From positions 186,001 to 250,000 of the forward strand of contig CAZSFD010000001.1 of assembly GCA_964606085.1 (NCBI GenBank): a stretch of 64,000 nucleotides of DNA, written 5' to 3'. This document shows, piece by piece, positions 52,013 through 64,000 of this stretch. Made by a program: the position numbers and the translations under genes. Source of the stretch: CAIQJJ01 sp964606085. GTDB taxonomy: Bacteria; Chloroflexota; Anaerolineae; Anaerolineales; UBA4823. Positions within the stretch are counted from its first letter, which is position 1; each line of letters begins with the position of its first letter. The notes under the pieces were generated by a model. It was not told where the DNA came from. It ran no database searches and worked only from the letters and a program-made list of their open reading frames with translations.

Positions 52013-53545
52013 TCACGCTGCCGACGGGTTTGACACTGGCAATTGCCGGGCGGGCTGTTCTGCCTTCGCCATCTCCTCAGCGATCAGGTCGGCGGCGATC
52101 TTACCGGAGGCCAGCACCGCCGGGACTCCCGCGCCGGGGTGGGTGCCTGCACCGACGAAGTAGAGGTTGTCGAACTCTTCGGAGCGGTTGTGCGGGCGCA
52201 GCCAGCCAGCCTGGAAAAGCGTGGGGCGCACGGAGAACGCCGCGCCTTTGTAGCTGTTCAACACGTCGCGGAAGTGCAGCGGGTCAATGTAGTGTTCGGC
52301 CACAATATTCTCGCGCAATTCGGGCAGGTAGTTTTCTTCAAGAAATTGCAGGATGCGCGCTTTGTAGGGTTCGGCCATCTTCGTCCAATCCACGCCGGCA
52401 TCGAGAGTGGGAACAGGCGAGAGGACATAGCAAGATTCGTGGCCTTCGGGAGCGACACTGGGGTCGGTCATGGAGGGCATGTGCAGGTAGAGCGAGAAAT
52501 CTTCGGGCAGGCCCTTTTCGCCAAAAATTTCGGCCAGCAGCTCGCGATAACGCTCGTTGAGGATGATGTTGTGGTGGCGCAGGTTGCTGCTGTGGCGGTA
52601 CTGCTTCTTGGTGCCAAAGTAGATCACGAACAGCGACATGCTATATTTGATCTGGTCAATGCGTTTGTCGGTGTATTGCTTGCGCCGCGCGGCGGGGATC
52701 ATGTATTTGTAGGTAAACGCCGGGTCAGCATTGGAAACGACCAGGTCGGCCTGGTGAACGCTGCCATCCTTCAGGCGGATGCCGGTGGCCTGGCGGCCTT
52801 CGACCATAATCTCGTCCACTTCGGCGTTGAGGTGGACTTTGCCGCCCAACTCACGAAACAGCTTGCCCAACGCCTCGACCAATGCACCCGTACCACCGAT
52901 GGCGTAGTGAACGCCCCACTGCTTCTCGAACTGGACAACCAGCGTGTAAATGGCCGGGGTATCGAAGGGGCTGCCGCCCACCAACAGCGGGTGGAAGGAA
53001 AAGACCCGGCGCAGAAATTCGTTTTTCAGGAATTTGGAAACGAAGCTGTAGGTGCTGATAAATGCCTGCATGCGGATCATATCCGGGATCAGCTTGAGAA
53101 AATCGGGCAGGTAGAGGAAAGGTTGATCGGTGGCAGGGTTGAAGCGCTCGAAAATTTTCTTGGTGGCGGCCACAAATTTCTTGAAGCCCGGTTGATCGGC
53201 GGGGCTCCAGCGCTCGATTTCCTTGAGGGTATCTTCGGTATCCTGGAAGTAATCGAAATGCTTGCCCTCGTGATTGAAGATGCGGTAGAACGGGTTGAGC
53301 GGCACGAACTTGACGTAATCTTCACGCTTGCGCCCGGCAAGTTCGAACAATTCGTCGAACATCCACGGCGCGGTGATCACGGTCGGACCGCCATCGAACT
53401 TGAAGCCGTTGATTTCATACTGGTAAGCGCGCCCGCCGAGCTTATCGCGCTTCTCGAAAATTTCCACCTGATGGCCTTGCGCCGCCAATCGAATAGCTGC
53501 ACCCAACCCACCAAAACCACTGCCAACAACAATCACCTTACTCAT
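52013..53545 (-). CDS. crtI: Phytoene desaturase (CrtI type)
   Basis: 510 residues with GGAGGTGTCGCA before ATG 53545. FAD-binding N-terminus VVGSGFGGLGAAIRLAAQGH and FEKRDKLGGRAY; C-terminal FVGAGTHPGAGVPAVLASGK is the CrtI signature. It converts phytoene to lycopene-type products. A consensus promoter lies just upstream (53587-53615). No phytoene synthase is in the window. Confidence 0.93.
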   Translation of the reverse strand: MSKVIVVGSGFGGLGAAIRLAAQGHQVEIFEKRDKLGGRAYQYEINGFKFDGGPTVITAPWMFDELFELAGRKREDYVKFVPLNPFYRIFNHEGKHFDYFQDTEDTLKEIERWSPADQPGFKKFVAATKKIFERFNPATDQPFLYLPDFLKLIPDMIRMQAFISTYSFVSKFLKNEFLRRVFSFHPLLVGGSPFDTPAIYTLVVQFEKQWGVHYAIGGTGALVEALGKLFRELGGKVHLNAEVDEIMVEGRQATGIRLKDGSVHQADLVVSNADPAFTYKYMIPAARRKQYTDKRIDQIKYSMSLFVIYFGTKKQYRHSSNLRHHNIILNERYRELLAEIFGEKGLPEDFSLYLHMPSMTDPSVAPEGHESCYVLSPVPTLDAGVDWTKMAEPYKARILQFLEENYLPELRENIVAEHYIDPLHFRDVLNSYKGAAFSVRPTLFQAGWLRPHNRSEEFDNLYFVGAGTHPGAGVPAVLASGKIAADLIAEEMAKAEQPARQLPVSNPSAA

Positions 53546-53586
53546 TGCGACACCTCCAAGAATTTCTGATTTCTGATTTCGAGCGC

Positions 53587-53615
53587 ATTGTACAGTTTTT
53601 GTTCTGATTTGTCAA
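53587..53615 (-). promoter_or_regulatory. Consensus promoter of crtI and the carotenoid oxygenase
   Basis: On the minus strand TTGACA, a 17-base spacer and TACAAT, about 40 bases before the crtI start codon. Its -35 region overlaps that of the divergent promoter below. Confidence 0.75.
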
Positions 53616-53635
53616 GGTTTGGTAGAGAATATAAT
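53609..53635 (+). promoter_or_regulatory. Divergent promoter of the small protein / GGDEF-like pair
   Basis: TTGTCA and a perfect TATAAT with a 15-base spacer, about 50 bases before ATG 53686. The short spacer weakens it. Confidence 0.5.
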
Positions 53636-53685
53636 CATCTCGTGTTTATTTGACCGCGCATTGGCTTTGCGATAAACTCAAGCGC

Positions 53686-53937
53686 ATGGATGACGCCCCC
53701 CGCCAACTGGAACAAGCTCGCCTGATGGCTGACCGCCTGGCCCGGCTGAACGTCGACTCGATCTGGGCGCGCCGGGCCGGGGGCTTGCGAGGCTCCCTGC
53801 TGCACAACATCACCCTGGTCGAGCGCGGCGCATCGCCCCGCCGCCTGGCCCACCTGGAACGCCTGGTTCAGCAGAGTTACCACATCCTCACCCAGGCCGC
53901 CCGCGAAATCCCCGACCCCAGCACAGCGAGGAGATAA
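53686..53937 (+). CDS. Small helical protein upstream of GGDEF-like gene
   Basis: 83 residues from ATG 53686; a TTG start at 53650 is less likely. Two or three charged helices (LEQARLMADRLARLNVD, RLAHLERLVQQSYHILTQAA) and no membrane segment. The gene ends one base before the GGDEF-like ATG, whose GAGGAG site lies in its last codons, so the two are probably co-translated. No family recognised; it may be an accessory subunit. Confidence 0.65.
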   Translation: MDDAPRQLEQARLMADRLARLNVDSIWARRAGGLRGSLLHNITLVERGASPRRLAHLERLVQQSYHILTQAAREIPDPSTARR

Positions 53938-53938
53938 T

Positions 53939-54439
53939 ATGCAAGAACGCATCAACCACACCACCGGGCTATACAATGAAATGCTGTTCGATGTCTTGTT
54001 CAACCACGAAGTGGTGCGCGCCAAACGCTACCCCAGCCCGACCACCCTGCTGCGCCTGGGAATCTGCCTGGATCAGACCGGCGAAGACATTCTCGAAACC
54101 GCCACGCTCAATGTCGCCCACGTACTCAACAGCAGCCTGCGCCAGGTAGATGTACCAGCCCACTGCGGCGCGAATTTCTGGGTGTTATTGCCCGCCACTG
54201 AAGAAGAAGGCGGCATCATCGTCGCCCAACGCCTGATTGAGCGCCTGACCACCGAACAGGCCACACGCAGCAATCATCGTTTTTGGATGAGCCTGTGCAT
54301 TGGGCTGGCCAGTCATCCGGGCGGGCCAGCCATCACCGCAGGGGAGTTGATCGTACAATCTACCCATGCCCTGGAAGAAGCGATGAAGCGGGGGAAAAAC
54401 TTACTGGTCACCTATCGCGAGTTGGTGCGCATTCCATAG
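53939..54439 (+). CDS. Degenerate GGDEF-domain protein
   Basis: 166 residues. The pattern of a GGDEF domain is clear (TTGLYNEMLFDVLFNHEVVRAKRY, then LLRLGICLDQ, then VAHVLNSSLR). The signature site reads HCGANFWVLLP instead of GGDEF, so diguanylate cyclase activity is unlikely. The C-terminal HALEEAMKRGKNLLVTY corresponds to the usual YxAKxxGRNRV end. No sensory domain. It may bind nucleotide or act as a partner in signalling. Confidence 0.8.
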   Translation: MQERINHTTGLYNEMLFDVLFNHEVVRAKRYPSPTTLLRLGICLDQTGEDILETATLNVAHVLNSSLRQVDVPAHCGANFWVLLPATEEEGGIIVAQRLIERLTTEQATRSNHRFWMSLCIGLASHPGGPAITAGELIVQSTHALEEAMKRGKNLLVTYRELVRIP

Positions 54440-54530
54440 CGGCACAGGGCAAAATCCCGCCTAAGCACCTACAACATTCAGGATACATGTCACTGCCAAA
54501 AGCCACGGGGGAAGGGTATCATCCACGCGT

Positions 54531-54573
54531 CAACTTCTTAACCTTCAATCTACAACCTTCAAACCTTCACCCC
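54531..54573. repeat. CAACCTTCA short-unit repeats upstream of the decarboxylase operon
   Basis: Units such as AACCTTCAATC, ACAACCTTCAA and ACCTTCACC end 3 bases before the mmdA ATG, like those upstream of the UvrA and aldolase genes. Confidence 0.5.
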
Positions 54574-54576
54574 ACC

Positions 54577-56130
<1,554 letters not shown>

Positions 56131-56136
56131 CAAAAA

Positions 56137-56493
56137 ATGATTGAGAATTTGTGGATCGCCGCTCAAATCAGCCTGCTGGGCATGAGCCTCGTCTTCGGGG
56201 CGATCTTGCTCCTGTGGGGTGTACTGGCCTTACTGGTGCATCTGACTGCCGAACGCCAGCCCCGCGCCGAAACCGTGGCCGTCGAAACGCCCCCCGCAGC
56301 CACCGCCCCGGCAATACCCGCCGCGACAGATAGGCTGGCCCGCGCCGCCGCAGCCGCCGTGGCCGTTGCCCTGGCCCTGCAGCACAAACCAACCCTCAGC
56401 GATAGCCCGGTAAAGCCCAACAGCGCCGTCAGCGCCTGGCAGGCCGTCACCCGCGCCACCGCCCTCAACGCCCGCCGCCCGCGGCGCTCCTGA
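56137..56493 (+). CDS. OadG/MmdD-like small membrane subunit
   Basis: 118 residues with one N-terminal membrane helix (SLLGMSLVFGAILLLWGVLAL) and an Ala/Pro-rich soluble tail. This is the usual form of the gamma/delta subunit that holds the decarboxylase complex on the membrane. It sits 6 bases after the carboxyltransferase gene and 7 before the biotin carrier gene. Confidence 0.8.
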   Translation: MIENLWIAAQISLLGMSLVFGAILLLWGVLALLVHLTAERQPRAETVAVETPPAATAPAIPAATDRLARAAAAAVAVALALQHKPTLSDSPVKPNSAVSAWQAVTRATALNARRPRRS

Positions 56494-56500
56494 CCCAACC

Positions 56501-56953
56501 ATGAAACTTCAAGTCAAAATTGACGATCAAACCTACGAAGTCGAAATTGGCGACCTGACCACCCGACCCATCCGGGCCACCGTAGATGGCGAGACCTTCG
56601 ACATCTGGCCCGAAGAAACCGCCAGCCTGCCGACCGCCCCCCGCGCGCCCGCGGCCACCACACCCGCCGCCAAACCCACTGCGGCAGCAAGCGCGACGGC
56701 AGGCAAACCGGCGGTCGCTCCGGCCGCCACAGCCAGCGCCAATGCCGTGTGCGCGCCCATCCCCGGCGTGATCATCTCCATTGCCGTGCAGCCCGGCGCA
56801 ACCGTCCGGCGCGGGCAAGAACTGTGCCTGTTAGAAGCGATGAAGATGAACAACGCCATCCGTTCGCCGCGCGACGGCCAGATAGCCTCCGTGCCAGTCA
56901 GCGTCGGGCAGGCGGTGAAACATGGGGATGTGCTGGTAACGTTCGAGCCATAG
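56501..56953 (+). CDS. mmdC: Biotin carboxyl carrier subunit
   Basis: 150 residues. An N-terminal domain (DDQTYEVEIGDL) is joined by an Ala/Pro linker to a biotinyl domain (GVIISIAVQPGATVRRGQEL) with the biotinylation motif EAMKM (K115). It carries the carboxyl group from the alpha subunit to the membrane beta subunit. Confidence 0.93.
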   Translation: MKLQVKIDDQTYEVEIGDLTTRPIRATVDGETFDIWPEETASLPTAPRAPAATTPAAKPTAAASATAGKPAVAPAATASANAVCAPIPGVIISIAVQPGATVRRGQELCLLEAMKMNNAIRSPRDGQIASVPVSVGQAVKHGDVLVTFEP

Positions 56954-56957
56954 TCAC

Positions 56958-58082
56958 ATGGACTTCACCAACATCCTCCACGAACTGCTCAAGGGCCTGT
57001 CCAACTTCACCCTCGGCAACGCCTTCATGCTGCTGGTGGGCGGTACGCTGATCGCCCTGGCCGTGCTCAAAGAATATGAACCGGTGCTGCTGCTGCCAAT
57101 AGGCTTCGGCTGCCTATTAGCCAACATCCCCATGACCGGCATGACATCGCCAGGCGGCCTGTTCGACGTGTTGTATCAGGCGGGCATCAGCAACGAACTC
57201 TTTCCCTTGCTCATTTTTGTCGGCGTGGGGGCGATGATTGACTTTTCACCCCTGCTCTCACAGCCGCGCATGGTGCTGCTGGGCGCCGCCGGGCAGTTTG
57301 GCATCTTCGGCACGATGATGCTGGCGACCCTGCTCGGTTTCACACTCCAAGAATCGGCTTCGATTGGCATTATCGGGGCGATTGATGGGCCGACCTCGAT
57401 CTTCGTTGCCACCAAGTTGGCCCCCCACCTGCTGGCCCCCATCGCCGTGGCGGCCTATTCGTACATGAGCCTGGTGCCCATCATCCAGCCGCCGATTATG
57501 AAGCTGCTCACCACCAAAGCCGAGCGCCGCATCCGCATGGAATACACGCCGCGGCCCGTGTCGCAGCGGGCGCGCATCCTGTTCCCGGTGGTGTGTACAC
57601 TGGTGGTCGGGTTACTCGTCCCCGATGCCACGCCATTGATCAGTATGCTCATGTTGGGCAACCTGCTGCGCGAGAGCAAAGTGGTCGAACGGCTGAATAA
57701 GGCCGCCCAAAACGAGATCGCCAACATCGCCACGCTCTTTTTGGGCATCACCATCGGCTCGACAATGAACGCGCAGAGCTTCTTGAACGCCCAGACGATC
57801 AGCATTCTCGTGTTGGGCCTGCTGGCCTTTGCCCTGGACACGGTGGCGGGGCTGCTGTTTGGCAAGCTGATGGCGTTCGTCACGCGCGGTGCGGTCAACC
57901 CGCTGATCGGCGCGGCGGGCATCAGCGCCTTCCCCATGGCCGGAAGGTTGGCCGCCCGCGTGGCCCAGGATGAAGATTTCGAGAACTTCATTTTGATGCA
58001 CGCCATGGGGGCCAACACCGCCGGGCAATTGGGCAGTGTCATTGCCGGCGGGGTGCTGCTGGCGATCATGCTGGCGATGTGA
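56958..58082 (+). CDS. mmdB: Na+-translocating decarboxylase beta subunit
   Basis: 374 residues with about 10 hydrophobic helices. Family motifs: LLLPIGFGCLLANIPMTG, GVGAMIDFSPLLSQP, GAIDGPTSIFVATKLAP, NPLIGAAGISAFPMAGRLAA. It decarboxylates biotin-CO2 and exports sodium. The operon therefore links methylmalonyl-CoA (or oxaloacetate/glutaconyl-CoA-type) decarboxylation to an ion gradient. Confidence 0.94.
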   Translation: MDFTNILHELLKGLSNFTLGNAFMLLVGGTLIALAVLKEYEPVLLLPIGFGCLLANIPMTGMTSPGGLFDVLYQAGISNELFPLLIFVGVGAMIDFSPLLSQPRMVLLGAAGQFGIFGTMMLATLLGFTLQESASIGIIGAIDGPTSIFVATKLAPHLLAPIAVAAYSYMSLVPIIQPPIMKLLTTKAERRIRMEYTPRPVSQRARILFPVVCTLVVGLLVPDATPLISMLMLGNLLRESKVVERLNKAAQNEIANIATLFLGITIGSTMNAQSFLNAQTISILVLGLLAFALDTVAGLLFGKLMAFVTRGAVNPLIGAAGISAFPMAGRLAARVAQDEDFENFILMHAMGANTAGQLGSVIAGGVLLAIMLAM

Positions 58083-58096
58083 TCGGCGGCGATCTC

Positions 58097-58152
58097 AAAA
58101 AAAGGCCACGAGCGCTGAGAAAGCAATTTTCTCAGCGCTCGTGGCCTTTTTT
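58097..58152 (+). terminator. Strong rho-independent terminator of the decarboxylase operon
   Basis: GGCCACGAGCGCTGAGAAA pairs perfectly with its complement around a 5-base loop, with A-run before and TTTTTT after. Confidence 0.92.
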
Positions 58153-58173
58153 GCTGCTTTGAAAATAGCCCGT

Positions 58174-58283
58174 GGCGCAAGTCTCCGACTTGCGAGCGCT
58201 AAATTGCGCCGCTCCGCTGCATTGCGCACGTTCGCAAACCAAAGGTTTGCGCCACAGCGCGGGCGGATGGCATCTGCCCCTAC
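58174..58283. repeat. Cluster of palindromic repeats (GCGCAA family and GGGCGGAT type)
   Basis: CGCAAGTC/GACTTGCG (58176-58194), GCAAACC/GGTTTGC (58234-58250) and a GGGCGGAT...CTGCCCCTAC copy (58261-58283) related to 15135-15157. They fill the gap between two convergent transcription units. Confidence 0.7.
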
Positions 58284-58289
58284 ACAATT

Positions 58290-59174
58290 TCAGGGGTTGG
58301 GTGGGGGCACATCGCGCGTTTCGGTTGGCGGGATGGGTGTGGCGGTGGGCTGGGTGGTGTCGGTGGGCAGCGGCTTGGGGGTGCCGGTGGGGGTTGGGGG
58401 CAATTCGGTTGGCGCGGGGAGGGGTGTCGGCGTGGTTGTAGCCGTTTCGGTCGGCGCAGCGGTTGCGGTGTCAGCCGCCGTCGGCGCGGTGGGCGTGGGG
58501 AGGTTGGGAACAGATAAACGCTGCCCGGTGAACAGCCGCGCATTGTCGGGCAGGCAATTGGCCTGTTGCAATGCGGTCAGCGATACGCCAAAATACTGGC
58601 TTAACCCAGTCAAGGTGTCGCCAGCCTGAACGATATAAAGCACCCAATCGGCCCGCGGGACGCACACCACAGTCGTGGCTGTCGGCGCAGGTGCGGCGGT
58701 GGCTTCAGGGAGCGGCGTTTCGGTTGGCGCAGTTTCGAGCGTGGGCGCGGGGGGCGGTGGGGGCGTATCGGTGGGCAGGGCGGTGGGGGGGGCGGGCGTG
58801 GCCGAGGCGGGCTGAGGCGTGGGCGGGGGAGTCCAGGTCTCAGGCGGGACAGGCAGCGCCGGCAGGCCCGACTGCCAGCCAGCCAGGCCCAACACCAACG
58901 CCAGGGTGAAGGCCGCCAACGAAACCGCCACCCAGCGCCAATTGCCAACGCGCCGCGGCGTGGCGCTGATGGGCGCTGGCAACGGGCCGGCCGTCTTGCT
59001 GGCAAACACCGGGCAGCGAAAGTGTTGCGCCGATAGGCAAAAAGCCGCCTGATGTGTCAGCGCCACCGGTTCCACCGGCTGGGCGCGCTGACAACAATTA
59101 TGCTCCGATGGGAACAATTTACAGGTATCAGGGTCGTCGCGCAGACCCAGGAAGGGGCAGGTCAAATCGGTCAC
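58290..59174 (-). CDS. Membrane protein with Cys-cluster N-terminus and outer LysM domain
   Basis: 294 residues. The first 60 residues hold spaced cysteines (CPFLGLRDDPDTC, NCCQRA, FCLSAQHFRCPVF), possibly a metal or disulfide site on the inner side. One membrane segment (VAVSLAAFTLALVLGLAG) follows, then a Thr/Pro-rich spacer. A LysM domain lies at about 190-235 (YIVQAGDTLTGLSQYFGV), then another Thr/Pro tail. LysM would bind peptidoglycan. It is 4 bases after the unknown gene at 59179, so co-transcribed. Confidence 0.8.
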   Translation of the reverse strand: MTDLTCPFLGLRDDPDTCKLFPSEHNCCQRAQPVEPVALTHQAAFCLSAQHFRCPVFASKTAGPLPAPISATPRRVGNWRWVAVSLAAFTLALVLGLAGWQSGLPALPVPPETWTPPPTPQPASATPAPPTALPTDTPPPPPAPTLETAPTETPLPEATAAPAPTATTVVCVPRADWVLYIVQAGDTLTGLSQYFGVSLTALQQANCLPDNARLFTGQRLSVPNLPTPTAPTAADTATAAPTETATTTPTPLPAPTELPPTPTGTPKPLPTDTTQPTATPIPPTETRDVPPPNP

Positions 59175-59178
59175 AATC

Positions 59179-59817
59179 TCACGCTCTCAAATCGTGCAAA
59201 GATAAGGCCGGAAAGCCAATGGCCGCCAGTTCATCGAGCAAAACGTGGCGCAGTCGAAAGACCGTTTCTTCGTACTCCAGTTGTTCGATGCGCTCCAGGA
59301 TGGCCGCCAGGCACATGCGATACAGATCGAATGGGTCAACACAGGCCAGGCAGTTGGCAAAATCTTCCTGCTGGCGGCACCAGGCGGCGCGTAGATGCGC
59401 CAGTTCAATTTCCACCTCCTGAATCAACAGGTTCGTCACCGAAAGATGCGCTTGCGCCAGGAGGAAAGGCGCATCCGAAGAAAAAGCCAGATGGGTGCCG
59501 GCTTCATTGACCCTTTCGATGTACAGCGAACCGCCAAAGGTGAATAAATCTACATGCTTGCCTTTGCGGTCGAGCAAATCTATCTGCCCGACGCACAGAT
59601 GCCAATTCGACGGGCCGATCCAGGGGTGGGTGATCTTCAACAGTTCCAGGCCGCCGTCGGCAGAAGCGACCGATACATGCACCTGGTCGGGATCAAAGTG
59701 ATGCTGCGATGGGCGGTCGAGCAAGTGAACTTCGAGGCGCGCATAACCGGGTTCGCTCGGACGGCGCGGCGGGTACAACACATACCCTAATTCGTGAGAC
59801 AAGTTTTCATCCATCAT
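59179..59817 (-). CDS. Unknown soluble protein, about 212 residues
   Basis: Start taken at ATG 59817 (MMDENLSHEL), 7 bases after AATAGG; ATG 59844 is possible. The N-terminal half is beta-rich (ARLEVHLLDRPSQHHF, then GGLELLKITHPW) and the C-terminal half helical with several cysteines (AAWCRQQEDFANCLACVD). No signal or membrane segment. No family recognised. Between the oxidase and the LysM gene in the leftward unit. Confidence 0.65.
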   Translation of the reverse strand: MMDENLSHELGYVLYPPRRPSEPGYARLEVHLLDRPSQHHFDPDQVHVSVASADGGLELLKITHPWIGPSNWHLCVGQIDLLDRKGKHVDLFTFGGSLYIERVNEAGTHLAFSSDAPFLLAQAHLSVTNLLIQEVEIELAHLRAAWCRQQEDFANCLACVDPFDLYRMCLAAILERIEQLEYEETVFRLRHVLLDELAAIGFPALSLHDLRA

Positions 59818-59853
59818 GCAACCTATTCTATCAAAGCCATTCAAAGCCTGCCA

Positions 59854-62865
<3,012 letters not shown>

Positions 62866-62949
62866 CGGTGGTAGACGGCAAATTTTGAAAGAAAGACGAA
62901 AGGCCCGGCATCGGCAAAGGCCAAAATGGTGTTGCGGGCCTGCTCGATT

Positions 62950-63999
62950 TTACCGCTGATCAATCTCAATCTGCGAACTTTCAGCCGGCCCGCCTTCAAC
63001 TTGCCCCCTGAAACTTTCCCGTAATTGGTCAATGACCCGCCGCTGCCCGGCGTCGTTCACGTATTCCCAGTACTCCCAGCCGTTGCACGGCGCGCCGGTA
63101 AGCGCCCGCGCCACCTGATGGATCGAGCCGGTGAGTTCGCCGCAGCGCAGGTGGCCGCTCGCCAAAATTTCGGCGGACGCACCATTTTGGACAAAAAAAA
63201 GCATCTGCCCGGGCCGCAGCAGGCCGGCTTCGAGCAAAGCGCCAAAGGGGACGCGCTTCTGCTGGCGGGGGTTTTCCAGTGTCAGCGCACTTGCCGGGGC
63301 AGGCTGGATGGCGGCAATGCGTTCTGCCGCCACATGGATGTAGCGCTCGTCGCGCTCGATGCCGATCCAGTGGCGGCCCAAGAGTTTTGCCACCGCCCCG
63401 GTAGTGCCGCTGCCGAAGAAGGGGTCAAGCACGATATCGCCGGGGTTGGAACTGGACAGGATGACACGGTAGAGCAGCGCTTCGGGTTTTTGGGTGGTGT
63501 GGGCTTTCTCGCCATTGACCTTGAGGCGTTCTTTGCCGGTACACAGCGGCAACACCCAATCGGAGCGCATTTGCAGCCCGCCGTTTGTACGCCCATCATC
63601 GTTGAGCGCTTTCATGGCGTGGTGGTTGAAGGTGTATTTAGCCCCCTGCGTCTTCTGCGCCCAGATCAGAGTTTCGTGGGCGTTGGTGAAGCGCACGCCG
63701 CGGAAATTGGGCATGGGGTTGGTCTTGATCCAGGCTACGTCGTTGAGAATCCAGTAGCGTAAATCTTGCAGGATGCTGCCGACGCGGTAGATGTTGTGAT
63801 AGCTGCCGATGACCCAGATAGTGCCGGTCTCTTTGAGTATGCGGCGGCAGGCGGCTAACCAGCGGCGGGTGAAGTCGTCGTACTCATCGAAACTGCCGAA
63901 CTTGTCCCAGGCATCATCCACGGCAGCTACCTTGCTCAGGTTGGGGCGGTAGAGGTCGTTTTGCAACTGCAAGTTATACGGCGGGTCAGCGAAGATCAA
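62950..63999 (-). CDS. DNA adenine-N6 methyltransferase with RAMA domain (5' partial, runs off right edge)
   Basis: 349 residues visible; the true start may lie beyond the window. Motif IV DPPYNL comes near the N-terminus and motif I DPFFGSGTTGAVA in the second half, the beta-class order of CcrM/HindIII-type enzymes. Residues 255-325 (VPFGALLEAGLLRPGQMLFF, SGHLRCGELTGSIHQVARAL) are a RAMA domain, which follows the catalytic domain in CcrM-like methylases. No restriction nuclease is visible, so it may be a regulatory orphan methylase. Recognition site unknown. Confidence 0.92.
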   Translation of the reverse strand: MIFADPPYNLQLQNDLYRPNLSKVAAVDDAWDKFGSFDEYDDFTRRWLAACRRILKETGTIWVIGSYHNIYRVGSILQDLRYWILNDVAWIKTNPMPNFRGVRFTNAHETLIWAQKTQGAKYTFNHHAMKALNDDGRTNGGLQMRSDWVLPLCTGKERLKVNGEKAHTTQKPEALLYRVILSSSNPGDIVLDPFFGSGTTGAVAKLLGRHWIGIERDERYIHVAAERIAAIQPAPASALTLENPRQQKRVPFGALLEAGLLRPGQMLFFVQNGASAEILASGHLRCGELTGSIHQVARALTGAPCNGWEYWEYVNDAGQRRVIDQLRESFRGQVEGGPAESSQIEIDQR

Positions 64000-64000
64000 G

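Noticed and set aside
54283..54576. 98-codon N-terminal extension of mmdA
   Set aside because: It overlaps the GGDEF-like gene and a repeat tract, and homologous proteins begin near MEDPRILEL.

Overview
The window is a GC-rich (about 60%) bacterial segment. The combination suggests a monoderm, probably Chloroflexota (Anaerolineae-like): Thr/Pro-rich membrane-anchored proteins, an FHA/kinase-rich signalling block, a fused FAD/Fe-S oxidase, carotenoid genes and a methylmalonyl-CoA decarboxylase Na+ pump, with many short palindromic repeats between and inside genes. The taxon is inference from style; there is no rRNA or other marker gene here. I see no tRNA, rRNA, CRISPR array, insertion sequence or integrase.

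Region 1 (1-29.7 kb) is one long co-directional block encoding an extracellular contractile injection system (eCIS, Afp/PVC-like) and an attached Ser/Thr phospho-signalling set. It opens with a large effector, cut by the left edge, whose AT-rich C-terminus looks like a DNA/RNA nuclease toxin, followed by a probable immunity gene. Then come a DUF4157 protein, a Pvc16-like cap protein, one sheath, two tube proteins, two small accessory proteins, a long Pro/Ala/Gln-rich protein, a LysM baseplate protein, a VgrG/Pvc8-like spike, a PAAR-like tip, a gp25-like protein and a baseplate J protein. The next gene fuses an FHA domain to a gpI-like baseplate protein. After it come an FHA-TM-M23 peptidase, three Ser/Thr kinases (one with an FHA domain), a VWA-TM-FHA protein and a PP2C phosphatase, ending at a strong terminator near 29.7 kb. 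The tight spacing and the FHA-baseplate fusion suggest that assembly or firing is controlled by threonine phosphorylation, as in some type VI systems. This is the most notable system in the window.

Region 2 (29.9-42.7 kb) is general metabolism and stress: a UvrA2-type ATPase, a small zinc-ribbon protein, a double universal stress protein, a HEAT-repeat protein, a small holin-like membrane protein, a TPR protein, a LacD/YihT-type aldolase, a lipoprotein with a possible cysteine-peptidase domain, an NfsA-like nitroreductase, a methyltransferase-like protein, a CrtQ-like glycosyltransferase, a DUF1232-like membrane protein, PlsY and an iron-dependent alcohol dehydrogenase.

Region 3 (42.7-54.4 kb) has a MarR regulator with a consensus promoter driving a heterodimeric ABC exporter, an FtsX/LolD-type ABC system, a carotenoid oxygenase plus phytoene desaturase pair, and a degenerate GGDEF protein transcribed divergently from them.

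Region 4 (54.5-64 kb) has a complete methylmalonyl-CoA (or related acyl-CoA) decarboxylase sodium pump operon ending in a strong terminator. It is followed by a leftward set: a DNA adenine methyltransferase with a RAMA domain (cut by the right edge), a fused FAD/Fe-S oxidase carrying three in-frame repeat insertions, an unknown protein and a LysM protein.

Several families of short palindromic repeats recur through regions 2-4. They overlap stop codons, lie inside reading frames, and in one case supply a lipoprotein signal peptide.
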